Origin: Gautieria morchelliformis
Taxonomy: Eukaryota > Basidiomycota > Agaricomycetes > Gomphales > Gomphaceae
Direction: 5' to 3'
Assembly: GCA_015179125.1 (NCBI GenBank)
Contig: WHVA01000018.1
Location: 186,001 to 250,000 of the forward strand
Length of the DNA: 64,000 nt
Both the position numbers and the translations under genes were made by a program. Positions 34,925-45,950 of this stretch are shown piece after piece. Position 1 is the stretch's first letter, and every line of letters starts with the position of its first letter. The notes beneath the pieces are model-generated. The model made no database searches. It saw only the letters and a program-made list of their open reading frames with translations, and was not told the DNA's origin.

Positions 34925-35085
34925 ACACGCGGAGTGTGAAGGAAGAGGAAGGAAGAGGAAGCACGAGGGAAGAGGAAGCACGAGGGAAAAGGAAGCACGA
35001 GGGAAGAAGAAGCACGAGGGAAGAGGAAGCACGAGGGAAGAGGAAGCAAGGGAAGAGGAAGCACGAGGGAAGAGGAAGCGACAGC
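34925..35085. repeat. Purine-rich short tandem repeat
   Basis: Units of GGAAGAGGAAGCACGAG recur about eight times with small gaps. The plus strand is nearly all purine apart from the CACG step. Function unknown. Confidence 0.8.
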
Positions 35086-35704
35086 GCAGAATAAGGGATA
35101 GCGGGCTCTGGGGTCTGGGGTACAAGAAATAAGCTAGGCGTGATTCAGTCCAGCCAATGTCCTCATGTGAAAGGAAGAGTGGGAAGGCACACTGCCATGC
35201 ATCCTCCCGTGTCGACACTTTCAAGTTATTCAATGTAATGGGCAGCCCCCGAAATGTTCGCTCGCTCATTGACCACAGCAAAGGCAGATTGCGGGAGAGT
35301 GCCCTGGACGTACAGAGCGGACGTGGGAAGATATACATTTACACTGTATATAGATAAGATTGGCAGTGACGCCGTTACGGACCGTGTCACAGAGAGTCGA
35401 GGCTTCGGACGCGTGCCTGGGTGCAGCAGGGACGAATGATTCTTCACAGCATGTCTTCCTGATAAGTAGGTCCGAAATACAGCAGTGCCATGGGGCGCCT
35501 CTGTCGTAGCCTACCCACCTCGAACACCGCGAACGATGGACAGTGAGGGCGCAGTACGGTAAGTCCGCCGTGTCCACGATATCTTCTCTAGTAAGCCAAT
35601 CCTTGATTATCCACCCCGAAGTATTCCTGCAGCAATAAGCGCGGTCAAAGTTGCAGGAAAGATGCTTTCGTTCCGCTGTCTATCGTATACTGACTCTTGA
35701 CGAT

Positions 35705-36640
35705 TAGTGATGGGCACGGCCCGGCTCGGCCCCAAAGCCCGGGCTTGGGCCCGGCTTGCTCGGGCTCGGGCTTGCCAAATCCTGAGCCAGGCCCTTAACA
35801 GCCGGCCTGGCTCGGCTCGGGCTAAGCCCGGCTTGGGCCGCGGCCTGTTGGTGGGGAACTAGTAGATATGTATCGCACCTGTACCAACATGCGCACCCAC
35901 ATCGCCACCGCCCGCAGCGGTCGCGGCCGCCTCCCCTACACCAGCCGGCCCACCCCATGCACCCGCAGCCCCCATACGCACGTACGCAGCTGCATGTGCG
36001 CGCACACGCCCACCCATGCCCACCCGCACACACACCCGCACACACCCGCACACGCACACTGAGGAGCAAGGCTGCTCTCGCGCTCCTCGCGTGTACCTGC
36101 ACATGCCACGTGACGTGCGTCAGCCGTGCCATAAGCCACGCGCGGTATTCAACCCTGCGCTGCAGGGCCAGGGGTGGGCGGCGCGGCCGCGCGGGGGTGC
36201 AGGAGGCAGCGAGAAGGGCTCGGTGGGTCCAGGTGTGAAGGAGAAGGAGGGGCTGGAGATGGGGCGGGGCTCTCGAGGCCCTGGTAGGGGCGATGGTGGG
36301 CGGAAGGAAAAGGTGAAGAGCCGGGCGGCGGCGGCGGCGGAAAAAGAGATCCTTTATGTAAGGCCACAATAACTACAATAGATGACATTCCATGACTAAA
36401 ATCCTAAACTGGCAGTTCTAAGCCAGCTTACCGTAAGTAGAAGTATCCTTTCTGGCCACCGAAGATCCTATGGTTCGGGCGCCTATGAGGCCGCGGCTTC
36501 CGGGCTCGGCTCGGGCTTGTCAAAACCTGAGCCAGGCCCGGAAGCCCGGCGCACCAACGGCTTGGGCCTGGCCTGGCTCGGGTTTTTGGCGGCTCGGCTC
36601 GGGCTAAGCCGCGGCCTGGGCCGGGCCGTGCCCATCACTA
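35705..36640. mobile_element. Non-autonomous hAT-type element with 8-bp TSD TTGACGAT, upstream of NLR-2
   Basis: The termini are inverted, TAGTGATGGGCACGG and CCGTGCCCATCACTA, with exact TTGACGAT at 35697-35704 and 36641-36648. The other arm (32211-32245) shows the empty site with one TTGACGAT. Subterminal blocks repeat CGGGCTCGG and CCCGGCTTGG motifs. A CACACCCG microsatellite lies at 36017-36060. A long GC-rich frame in the middle is Ala/Pro/Arg simple sequence and not a transposase. TAGTG ends and an 8-bp TSD fit hAT. Confidence 0.93.
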
Positions 36641-36657
36641 TTGACGATCGACAGCAG

Positions 36658-39600
36658 ACTTGAAATGCAATCACCATCCCAATATCGGACTGTTCCGCAA
36701 ACGTCCTGGCAAATTCTACGTGAAACTCTTTGTCAATGAGGATGTGCAGCGGACTGCCGTAGCTGCGAGAGGCAATGCTGCCTCGTGGGATGACACATTC
36801 TATTTGTTCGTTAATTCCAGTGTTATTATCCTCACGCGATCTTAAATCCATGCCCAGCAACGACTTGCATGCGGGTTCCGTATTAGGAATCGAAGTCTAC
36901 AGGCATCATACAATTGGTAGTGATGAGTACATTGGCGGTGCAAAGGACAGGATCGAGTTGCTGCTTTCGGACGGAGCAACTGGAGGTCAGTCCTTTTCGC
37001 TCAACGGCTGAGTGCACACGTAATCGTCGAACACAGCGGCCGTTCCTCGCAAACTGCGTAAATGCGATGAAGCAGGGAACATGCATGATGTTCAGACTGA
37101 CCTAGAGTTTACCATCACGTCTTTCCGGACGTCCAACGAGGGGCTGCAAGGCCAGTTGAACGAAGCAGTCAGCGAAACGAAAGTGGTCGAAAATATGAAC
37201 CCCGCGCCGTCCCGAGTAATTGATGCAGAGAATGTGGTCGACAACATCATTTCCACCACCAATAATACTGTCATCCCGACAATGGCGGCTTGGGATCCAC
37301 TCCTGGACAAGATCAAGGTGTTTACCGAGATCGTGGATGGGATCTCCGAGGTATAGTTCAAATGCTGTTGGTCTCCCAGGTCATCTCATGTACACGGTTT
37401 GCTCGATTCTAGCTGCATCCTTACGCGAAAATGGCCTGGACTATCCTGTCTAGTGTGCAAAAGGTAGATCTATCTCTTGCACCAGCTTAGTAGCATAACT
37501 GACTTCTGGCTAGACGATCATCGCTCAGAGGGACCGGGACGATGGCATCAATGAGCTGGCGAAAACCATCGGAGACGCCTATGCATTCGTCCACTTGGCA
37601 GAGCCGTTGAAGAAAGTCGAATCGCAAAAGCCAATTATCATATCCTTGACGAATCAGACAGTTGAGTGTAGTTATTTTATCCGCGACTATGCCAAAAACA
37701 AGAACTTCTGTATGTTGGGCCCGTTGTGTCAGGTGGCCATGGCTGATGATCTTTATTCAGGGAAAAGAACGGCGAAGAATCTAGTGCCTGATGTCGACAG
37801 CAAGGTCAAACAATACAAGGACACGTTCAATAAACTCAGGTTGGCGTTACAGGAACATGCCGTCATTCATACTGAAACCACTGTCCTACGTGTTCTGGGT
37901 GTCGTCGGCGATCTATGTGAGTTTCTGATTTGGGGTCTGTCCCGAGGCTAATACTCATTACAACCAGCCGGGGAAGTTCAGCTTAATGACATGCCCTACG
38001 CAGCGGGAGCTGGTTGCGATCCTAAAAAAGGCTGTCTGCCGGGTACTCGCGAGAAGGTTGTTGGGGAGATCTGCGAGTGGGTCAACCAGGATAGCGACGA
38101 CACCCCCCGGATATTTTTCTTGTACGATGTCGCGGGTGCGGGAAAATCTGCGATTGCTCACGAGGTCGCTCGACGATTTGACAGGCTCAAACGTCTCGGA
38201 TCGTCGTACTGTTTCGACCGCGCTCATCAGGCCGAACGCTCCCCCAAGAATGTTTTCAGCACAATCGCTCGTGGTCTGGCTGATCTGGATCCAGAACGCA
38301 AAGCATCGTTATTGAAAATGGTTCGGGAGCAGCGAGAAATTCGGACCACATTCGTGCCTAGTGTGCAGTTCGAGAAGTTCGTTCTAGGTCCCGCTCAGGG
38401 CCTAACCGCCGTTGGACCGACGCTAATGGTTATTGATGCATTGGATGAGAGCGGAGACCAGGAATCTCGCGAGGGTCTCTTGGCTGTCCTTGGCAATGAA
38501 GCAGCAAGACTGCCACCTAATCTCCGTCTTCTTATCACCTCGCGGGCCGAACAAGACATCCAGGATGCTCTTCTTGGGAAGAAGCATGTGCTGTCCAGGT
38601 CCATAAAGGATACTGACCCCAACCCTGCCGATGACGTCTCTCGCTTTGTGAAAGTTCAGCTAGGTCACCTTACGGCCCTCGAGCACAAATGGCCCAATAA
38701 TGGCTGGTGTCGATTATTAGTTGAGAGATCTGAAGGTCACTTTCAATGGGCATCCACGGCTTGTCGTTTTGTCAAAGGAGATGGGAAGGGTGGTCGGGAC
38801 CCCGTTCAGCAACTGCAGAAACTGTTGGTCAAGAACCTCCGTGGGTTGGATCAGCTATACCTCGGGATTCTCAAGCAGATATTTGGGGATGACGATGACT
38901 TGACAGATGATGACGATTTCCAGCGTCGCTTTCAGTTGGTGATGGGATGCATGCTGATAGCCCGAGAACCGCTCTCGATGTCTGCCCTGCAGAGGTTGTG
39001 CAGTCCTAACGAGTCAGGTACCGAGGTTCATCATATCGTTGGACCCATGGGCGCTCTGCTGAGGCTTCCTCCTCAAGAATCTGACCCAATCACTCTGCTG
39101 CACACATCTTTTCGTGACTTCTTGACAGATCGGAACCGGAGTGGACCATACTACATCGATACATCTTTACACCATGATACTCTTGCGCGTTCTTCTCTGC
39201 GCGTCATGATGGAGGAACTTTGCTTTAACATTTGTCAACTTGAAACTTCACATCTACGCAACAACGAAGTTGTCGACTTGCCGGCACGGATCAAGAAGTA
39301 CATATCATCACAACTTTCCTACTCTTGTCGTTTCTGGGCGGACCATGTTTCCGTTACGGCTTTTGTGCCTGATATAGGTACAAAAGTCAACGAATTTTTC
39401 GAGATTAAGCTACTCTACTGGCTAGAAGTATTGAGTTTGCTGACCATGGTACCTGTCGCATCGGCAGCCCTCTCATCAATGACTGGGTGGAGCCAGGTAA
39501 GCGCCACGCCCAAGTCCTATGGCTTTGATGGACAAGTTCTGACATGAGTCTAATGAACTCCAGGATAATGATACTACAACATTCGTGACAGATACCCGCA

Positions 39601-41471
39601 ATTTTGTAGCTGCGTTTGGGAGCGTAATCTCTCAGAGTGCTCCCCATCTCTATTTGTCGGCACTGCCGTTTGCACCTGAAAGTTCGAAACTATCTGAGAC
39701 TTACCTCCCACGATTTCCGCGACTACTCCGCATCGAGACCGGGAAAGCGATGAGGTGGCTACCAATTCAATCCGTTCTGGAAGGCCACACCGACTTCGTC
39801 ACGTCGGTGGCATTCTCCCAGGACGGCAAGCGCATCGTCTCCGGGTCTGTTGACAAGACGATCCGTGTGTGGAATGCAGACACTGGGGACCTCATATCAG
39901 CACCATTCGAAGGACACATCGACTGGGTCACGTCGGTGGCGCTTTCACATGACGGCACGCGCATCGTCTCCGGGTCTGAAGACGACACGATCCGTGTGTG
40001 GAATGCAGACACCGGGGAGCTCGTTTCGGCACCATTCGAAGGCCACGCCGACTGCGTCATGTCAGTGGCATTCTCGCATGACGGCAAGCGTATCGCCTCC
40101 GGGTCTGCAGACCACACGATCCGCGTGTGGAACGCAGACACCGGGGAGCTCATTTCAGCACCATTCGAAGGCCACACCGACTGGGTCAAGTCGGTGGCGT
40201 TCTCGCATGACGGCAAGCGTATCGTCTCTGGGTCTGAAGACCACACTATCCGTGTGTGGAATACAGACACCGGGGAGCTTGTTTCAGCACCATTCGAAGG
40301 CCACACCGACTGCGTCACGTCGGTGACGTTCTCGAATGACGGCAAGCGTATCGTCTCTGGGTCTGAAGACCACACTATCCGTGTGTGGAATGCATACACC
40401 AGGGAGCTCATTTCCGCACCACTCGAAGGCCACACCGACTGTGTCACGTCGGTGGCGTTCTCGCAGGACGGCAAGCGTATCGTCTCTGGGTCTTATGACA
40501 ATACGATCCGTGTGTGGAATGCAGAGACCGGGGAGCTCGTTTTGGCACCATTCGAAGGCCACACGCACTGGGTTACATCGGTGGCGTTCTCGAATGACGG
40601 CAAGCGCATCGTCTCTGGGTCTGAAGACCACACGATTCGTGTGTGGAATGCATACACCAGGGAGCTCATTTCCGCACCACTCGAAGGCCACACCGACTGT
40701 GTCACGTCGGTGGCGTTCTCGAATGATGGCAAGCGTATTGTCTCCGGGTCTGAAGACCACACGATCCGTGTGTGGAATGAAGACACCGGGGAGCTCATTT
40801 CCGCACCATTCGAAGGCCATACCGATTGGGTCATGTCGGTGGCGTTCTCGCATGACGGTAAGCGTATCGTCTCTGGGTCTGCAGACCACACGATCCGTGT
40901 GTGGAATGCAGACACCGGGGAGCTCGTTTTCGCACCATTCGAAGGCCACACCGACTGGGTAGCGTCAGTGGCGTTCTCGCATGACGGCAAGCGCATCGTC
41001 TCCGGGTCTACAGACAACACGATCCGTGTGTGGAATGCAAACACTGGCGAGGTAGATTCGGCACCATTCGAAGGCCACAGCGACTTTGTCTTCTCTGTGG
41101 CATTCTCACACGACGGCAAGCGCATCGTCTCTGGGTCTGGTGACAACACAACCCGTGTGTGGAATGCCGACACCGGGGAAGTTATTTCAGCACCATTCGA
41201 AGGCCACACCGAGCGTGTCTTCTCGGTGGCGTTCTCGCCCGACGGCAGGCGCATCGTCTCAGGGGCTGCGGACAAGACGATCCGTGTATGGAATGCAGAC
41301 ATTTCACCACCATTTGACGGCCACACCGGCAGGGTCAGGTCGGTGGGATTCTCGCATGATGGCAAACGCATCGCCTCCGGGCCTGATGACAAGACAATCC
41401 TTGTGTGGGATGCGGAAGCCCCCATTGTGGGTTCGAGCCCCCCATTCGCCAATCAGGAACCTAGTCAGTAA
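36658..41471 (+). CDS. NLR-2: C2-like/NACHT/WD40 receptor, 13 WD repeats
   Basis: A seven-exon model is open throughout: 36658-36805, 36858-36985, 37076-37350, 37413-37463, 37514-37916, 37968-39496 and 39564-41471, about 1,480 residues. All six introns (50-90 nt, GT..AG) are at the same sites and phases as in NLR-1. The domains are C2-like (GKFYVKLFVNEDVQRT), linker (LHPYAKMAWTILSSVQK), NACHT with DVAGAGKSAIA, LMVIDALDES and LLITSRAEQ, then 13 WD repeats; repeat 12 lacks four residues. The gene is divergent from NLR-1, with about 4.4 kb between the readable 5' ends. The first readable exon follows GACAGCAG. The start codon must lie upstream, and a hAT element sits 18 bp before this exon, so expression may be changed or lost. 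Confidence 0.9.
39777..41450 (+). repeat. NLR-2 WD40 array: 13 tandem 129-bp repeats
   Basis: The unit and variable positions are the same as in NLR-1. Repeats 5 and 7 share the rare block WNAYTRELISAPL, and repeats 6 and 8 share EGHTDCVTSVAF with neighbours, as expected if a two-repeat unit was recently duplicated. NLR-1 has no WNAYTRE repeat. Confidence 0.92.
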
Positions 41472-41790
41472 CTGTTACCTTGATGTGGTGGAACATGACG
41501 ATCTCTGCTAACATCGATGCCTTTGCACAGCTATGGTGACTGTGTTTCAACATGACACACTGCTGGAAAGGAATGGCTGGTTACTCAACTCGTCCTCAGA
41601 ACTTTTATTCTGGGTCCCACCTTGGTCCCAAAAAGGTTTGTGGCGGCCTGCAAACACTGCTGTAATTGCAGAGGGGTTCACAAAGCTTGATCTCAGCCAG
41701 TTTGAGCATGGCACATCATGGATGCAGTGTAGAGAGGCTGCTCCCAGGGCAAACACTCATTGACAGGCAGGTACATCGCATCTCCTACTA

Positions 41791-42613
41791 TCATACAGTT
41801 GCAGACAATCAAACATGACACCTTTAATATCTCATCATTGGGTAGTTTTTGGGACAAACTGAGTTCAGAATTGGATTCAATGTGTCAAAATGTGTTAGAA
41901 AGCATGTCTCTGAAACTTCTCCTATACTTAGCTTTTGAAGGTGGCCAAATTATTGGTCACACAGGAGACTCACTGCTACAGCATGGTACACTGATAACAT
42001 GTTTCTTGTGCCTCACAGGCTTTTCTTTAATGAAGCTGCCAGCTCACAAAAACATTTCCGTACTTGTTCAATGAGTTCTTTGCAGGCGATGAGCCTGAAA
42101 ATGGCAGTGAGTTCATTTATTATGTATTAAGACCCATTCCTGAGTCTGGACCCGAGGCCTCAGCCTTGGATCTCGCTTGAGAACCCTTCTTGGCTTAACT
42201 CAGGTTTCCATCAGTTCATCATTCACCTTGATATACTTTCCTACATAATCCTGTTCCATTTCTGATGATTGTCTGTCTACCCTTCTTCCTGCTCGATATG
42301 GGCATTGATGCCCTCTTTCTGTTCCTTGCAATTAATATATAAACCCCCCATCATGTACACTAAATCCTGAGTTCTGATATCAACTTAGATCCTCATATCT
42401 TCCTCTCCTCTGTCTGATCTCATTCCCAAACCTCAGCTTGAAGCCAAATCCATTCCCAAGTCTATTTCCTGAAATTAGGGTGGAACACTGTAGTGTGCAC
42501 AACCTATGAAGTTGAAGCCAAGCCCTCTGTTTCTGAACCTTCGCTCAGCCCTCAGGTTGAGTCTTAAGTATGACTTATGTTCTTAACAGTATATCAGAAC
42601 TCTCCACACACAG
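41791..42613. other. No gene seen; possible promoter/LTR remnant near 42330
   Basis: Frames here are short and unlike known domains. AATATATAAACCCCC at about 42332 could be a TATA-type promoter core of a decayed LTR, because a gypsy gag start follows at about 42890. No LTR borders were found. Confidence 0.3.
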
Positions 42614-43150
42614 TTGTTTGATAAGCCTATCACTAGATCTTACACCTGTGCTTGCAGTAGCCATGTCACTCCGACCATAGAGGCCCACCGCACACGAACT
42701 GCTTCAAACCACCCCAAAAACCCCCCATTTAATCACCATTATGATAACCCCCCTCCATATTTGAACTCATCTCGGTGCCAAGTCATCAGTGCTGGTCATG
42801 GATGTATCAGCAAGGTTCCTGAAGACCCCCGTGGTGAGTCCCCTGACCTGAGTGACCCTGGTGGTGATGATTCCGGTTCCAAGCACAACTCCAATCCCGA
42901 TGCAGAGGCCCTGAGACCGAACCCCAACCCGAATGCAGCGGCAGACAGCGAGGAACAGGTTGGGTGCCATATGCTCATGGCTTTGGAGCTTGCCAACAAT
43001 GGACTTGGTGGAGGAGACCGCGCCAATTCAAAGGCTAAGCTCCAGGAACCTGACCAATTTGATGGTTCGGACCTGAAGAAACTCTGAGGTTTCCTTCTCC
43101 AGTGCAGGTTGAATTTCCATGCCAAACCCCAAGCTTTCCAAGATAGCTGT
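42614..43150 (+). pseudogene. Gypsy gag fragment (N-terminal part only)
   Basis: The plus-strand frame ends in LQEPDQFDGSDLKKL, then TGA at 43085-43087, then continues in the same frame as GFLLQCRLNFHAKPQAFQDS. This matches the start of the capsid-like domain of agaricomycete gypsy gag. The TGA sits where Arg is usual. The fragment stops at about 43150 and nothing of pol follows, so it is a truncated copy of a family different from A, B and C. Confidence 0.7.
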
Positions 43151-43248
43151 TATGTTTGTCATGAGTCACACCGTCCCATATACACTTAGTTTCTTGTAAG
43201 ATAGGGTTCAGGTGGTGGTGTAGAAGTGGCATGGACAAATGCTGTGTC

Positions 43249-43666
43249 TGTAAGGGCAACCCTGGCTGGTTGTGGAGATCACACTACCACACAACTGACA
43301 AGGGGAAATCCAAAGAGAAAAGTCTAAGGACCCCCAATGTCAGTGAGCCCGTATTATACTATGCTGCGCAGCCAGGGACAACACTTGGCACCCGCCATCA
43401 ACCCTGCATCTCCCTGACCCTTGATCGACCCTTGATGCCACCTATTACGCAAGTCGCTTGATTTCCGACCCTGTTCCGAGAGTGGAAGTCGGAAATTGGA
43501 GTGGAACTGGCAAGGCGAACAGAACTGGTGGAAGTTCTCCCAGAAGTGGAATCATTTCCGAAAGCGGAGGTGGAGATGGAATCAGAACCGGAAGCGGAGT
43601 CGGAAATGGAGTCGGAACTGGGTGTGGTGTCGGAACTGGAAATGGAAAACAGGGTGTCCCCTGACA
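43249..43666 (-). repeat. 3' LTR of gypsy B (418 bp, with a 63-bp deletion)
   Basis: Colinear with 48892-49372 but missing the 63 bp between two copies of GACAAGGGGAAATCCAAAG, one copy of which remains. The other LTR and the solo LTR at 4352-4841 keep both. It contains an array of GGAANN hexamers at about 43490-43650. Confidence 0.9.
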
Positions 43667-43699
43667 TCACCCCCCCTCTAGCGTGCTGCGTCCTCGAAG

Positions 43700-45216
43700 C
43701 ACGGGACACGAGGGATTGAAATGCCAGCGAGCGGATTCGGCGAGGGGCACCGGGATGTGTCCTATAGAACTCATGGAGTTTGTCTGGAGCGGAAACATCT
43801 TGCTCCGGGACCCACGAATTCTCCTCGTACCCATACCCTTCCCATTTCACGAGGAATTGGAGTCGTCCTCACACAAACCGGCTGTCCAGGATCCGTTCCA
43901 CCACATAATGCTCTTCCCCATCTACAATTTCCGGTGGAGGTGGTGGACGAGCCTTCCGACCTGGAATTGGGTCCTCAAGCATAGGGAGTAACTTCACCAC
44001 GTTGAAGACGGGGTGGAGGCGGGACATGGACATCGGAAGTCGGAGGCGGTATGCATTCCGCCCAACTCTCCGCATCACTGTGAAGGGCCTGAGGTAGCGG
44101 TGGGCAAGCTTCTGCGAAGGGCGTGTGGTGCGGATGTCACTTGCATCTAGATACACCTTGTCTCCCACTTGGTACTCCGGGGCAGGAACCCGGCGTTGGT
44201 TGTAGTACCTTGCCATGTCATCCTTGGCCTTTGCAAGGGCCGACTTGGCTTCCGAAAGGGTGGAGTCCATGCGTCTCGGAACTCGTTGACTGTCTCGAGT
44301 CGGGAGTCAGCCTGGCGTGGTTCGAAGCCCATCCGCGGGTGTCGTCCGGAGTCAAGCATGAAGGGAGTCTGTTGTGTGGCGGAATGGACGTGGTTGTTGT
44401 ATTGGAATTCCGCCAGTGGAAGTAACTCATCCCAGTCATCCTGCCTCTCATTGACAAAGAGGCGGAGATATTGCTCCAACTCCTGATTGACCCGTTCCGT
44501 CTGTCCGTCACCCTGTGGATGGTACGCTGTGGTGGTAGCCAGCTTTATGCCGAGCAGGCGGTAGAGCTCCCGAGTCAGTTCCGCGACAAACTGCGGACCT
44601 CGGTCGGAAACAACTTGCTTCGGGAGCCCATGCAACTTCCAGACATGTGCAAGGAACAGGCGGGCCGCTCCGAGGGCTGTGATCGTCGTGTGCGTCGGAA
44701 TGAAGTGGGACACCTTGCTTACCGAATCCACAACGTTCATGATCGCGTCGTAGCCATGAGACTCTGGGAGTTCAACGATGAAGTCGACACTGATGGTGTC
44801 ACAGCGGGATTCGGGAATCGGGAGCGGAACAAGTTCTCCGATGGGCGGAAGTCGTTGTGCTTTGGTTCGGAGACAAAGGTCACATGTCTTCACATACTGT
44901 CCAATGTAGCGGGACATCTGAGGCTACCAGTAATTCGAGCCACTAACTCCAGTGTCTTCCACCTCCCAGCATGCCCAGCGACCCGTGTGTCATGGTGCTG
45001 GGACACGATGTGGCGGCGGAGGTCCGCCCCACCTGGAACGTAGACCTTGCCTCTGAAGTGGAGCAGTCCATCACGTTCCGACCATCCCTGCCGTACAGAC
45101 CGTGAGTGCCCTTTCCGAAGTTCCTCCACTGCCTTCACCACCGACTCCTCCTTCTCTCCATTCCGGTACTGCCTCCGGATATCCGGAGCATTTCCGCTTC
45201 CCCCAACTGCAGTCAC
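43700..45216 (-). pseudogene. Gypsy B integrase and chromodomain
   Basis: On the minus strand the zinc-binding region (IVSQHHDTRVAGHAGRWKT, then CDLCLRTK) leads into the catalytic core with ISVDFIVELPES (Asp), VVSDRGPQF (Asp) and GQTERVNQE (Glu). The C-terminal part (PEYQVGDKVYLDASDIRT, LHPVFNVVKLLPM) and a chromodomain (MKWEGYGYEENSWVPEQDVS) follow. The triad is intact. Frameshifts occur near 44930 and 44270. Confidence 0.9.
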
Positions 45217-45219
45217 TCC

Positions 45220-45950
45220 TCTAGGGCACGGATTGCAAAGGACTTGGGCGGAGCAGTGTCATATCCGCGTTGTCCCACTTCCGCTTCCATGATCCGCACG
45301 GTGGGATAGGGCATCGGGCTTGCCCATGGTGTGGCCGGGCCGGTGGTGGGCAGATCGAACCGGGACAGGTGTAGGGACCACCGTGCTTGTCGTCGGTTCA
45401 ACTTCTTAGACGTGCGGAAATACTCAGGTTCTTGTGGTCTGTCCAGATCTCAAATGGGCATAGAGCACCCTCGAGGAAGTGTCGCCACTCCTCCAGCGCT
45501 CGGATGATTGCCAGCATCTCCTTGTCATGGATCTCATAGTTCCGCTCGACCGACTAAGGCTCTTAGAGAAGAAGGCAATCGGATGCCACCCCCACCATCT
45601 TCCGTGACTGTTGTGACAAGACCGCTCCGGTAGCTGTGTCGGAAGAATCGCCTCACTCATAAGGGCGAGAGTGTCGGGAAAGATCAGGACGGGGCAGAAG
45701 TGATCAGCTCTTTGAGTTTTCAAGGAGGCCTGTTCGCTCTCCCCACCGCCATCCAACCTCCTTCTTGGTGAGGTCGAAGAGGGCATGGGCGTGGCCGGAG
45801 AAGTCCTTGATGAACCGCCGGTAGAAATTGACAAACCCAATGAAGGACTGGACCTCCTTCTTGTTCCGCGGCACGGCCAATCCGACACACCGGAAACTTT
45901 GACTGGGTCCATTTCCACCTTTCCTTCCGACACAATCACCCCAAGATACT
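45220..45950 (-). pseudogene. Gypsy B RT thumb and RNase H (frameshifted)
   Basis: Pieces in several frames include REYNLCLKPEKCEFERTRIE with YLGVIVSEGKVEMDPVKV (thumb), then [12 protein letters not shown] and LTTRT-like RNase H remnants around 45430-45600. At least three frameshifts are evident. The activity must be lost. Confidence 0.82.

Larger units (their letters stand above)
35155..41790. repeat. Right arm of large inverted repeat carrying NLR-2
   Basis: Counterpart of 26555-32785 in reverse orientation. It contains NLR-2, its upstream region (35155-35704) and a matching 3' flank. A 936-bp hAT-type element (35705-36640) is present only in this arm, so the element arrived after the duplication or was lost cleanly from the other arm. 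Confidence 0.85.

Noticed and set aside
34838..35338. Leu/Ser/Pro-rich minus-strand frame over the purine-rich repeat
   Set aside because: Generated by the GGAAGAGGAAGCACGAG repeat read in reverse. No domain content.
36017..36060. CACACCCG repeats as a CRISPR-like array
   Set aside because: Units are contiguous without unique spacers. This is a microsatellite in a eukaryotic transposon.
35704..36369. A 221-codon minus-strand frame in the hAT-type element
   Set aside because: Ala/Pro/Arg/Cys-rich simple sequence from GC-rich repeats and a CACACCCG microsatellite. No hAT dimerisation or DDE motif.
40493..41452. Long open frames on the strand opposite the WD40 arrays, and in other frames of NLR-1
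   Set aside because: The repeat unit is 129 bp, a multiple of three, so any frame open in one unit stays open in all. These frames are by-products of the WD40 code with no independent evidence.
43398..43670. Ser/Asp or Gly/Thr-rich frames within the family B LTRs (also 4308-4560 and 49104-49430)
   Set aside because: Both strands are open because of GGAANN hexamers. The sequence is LTR, repeated at several loci, and not a gene.
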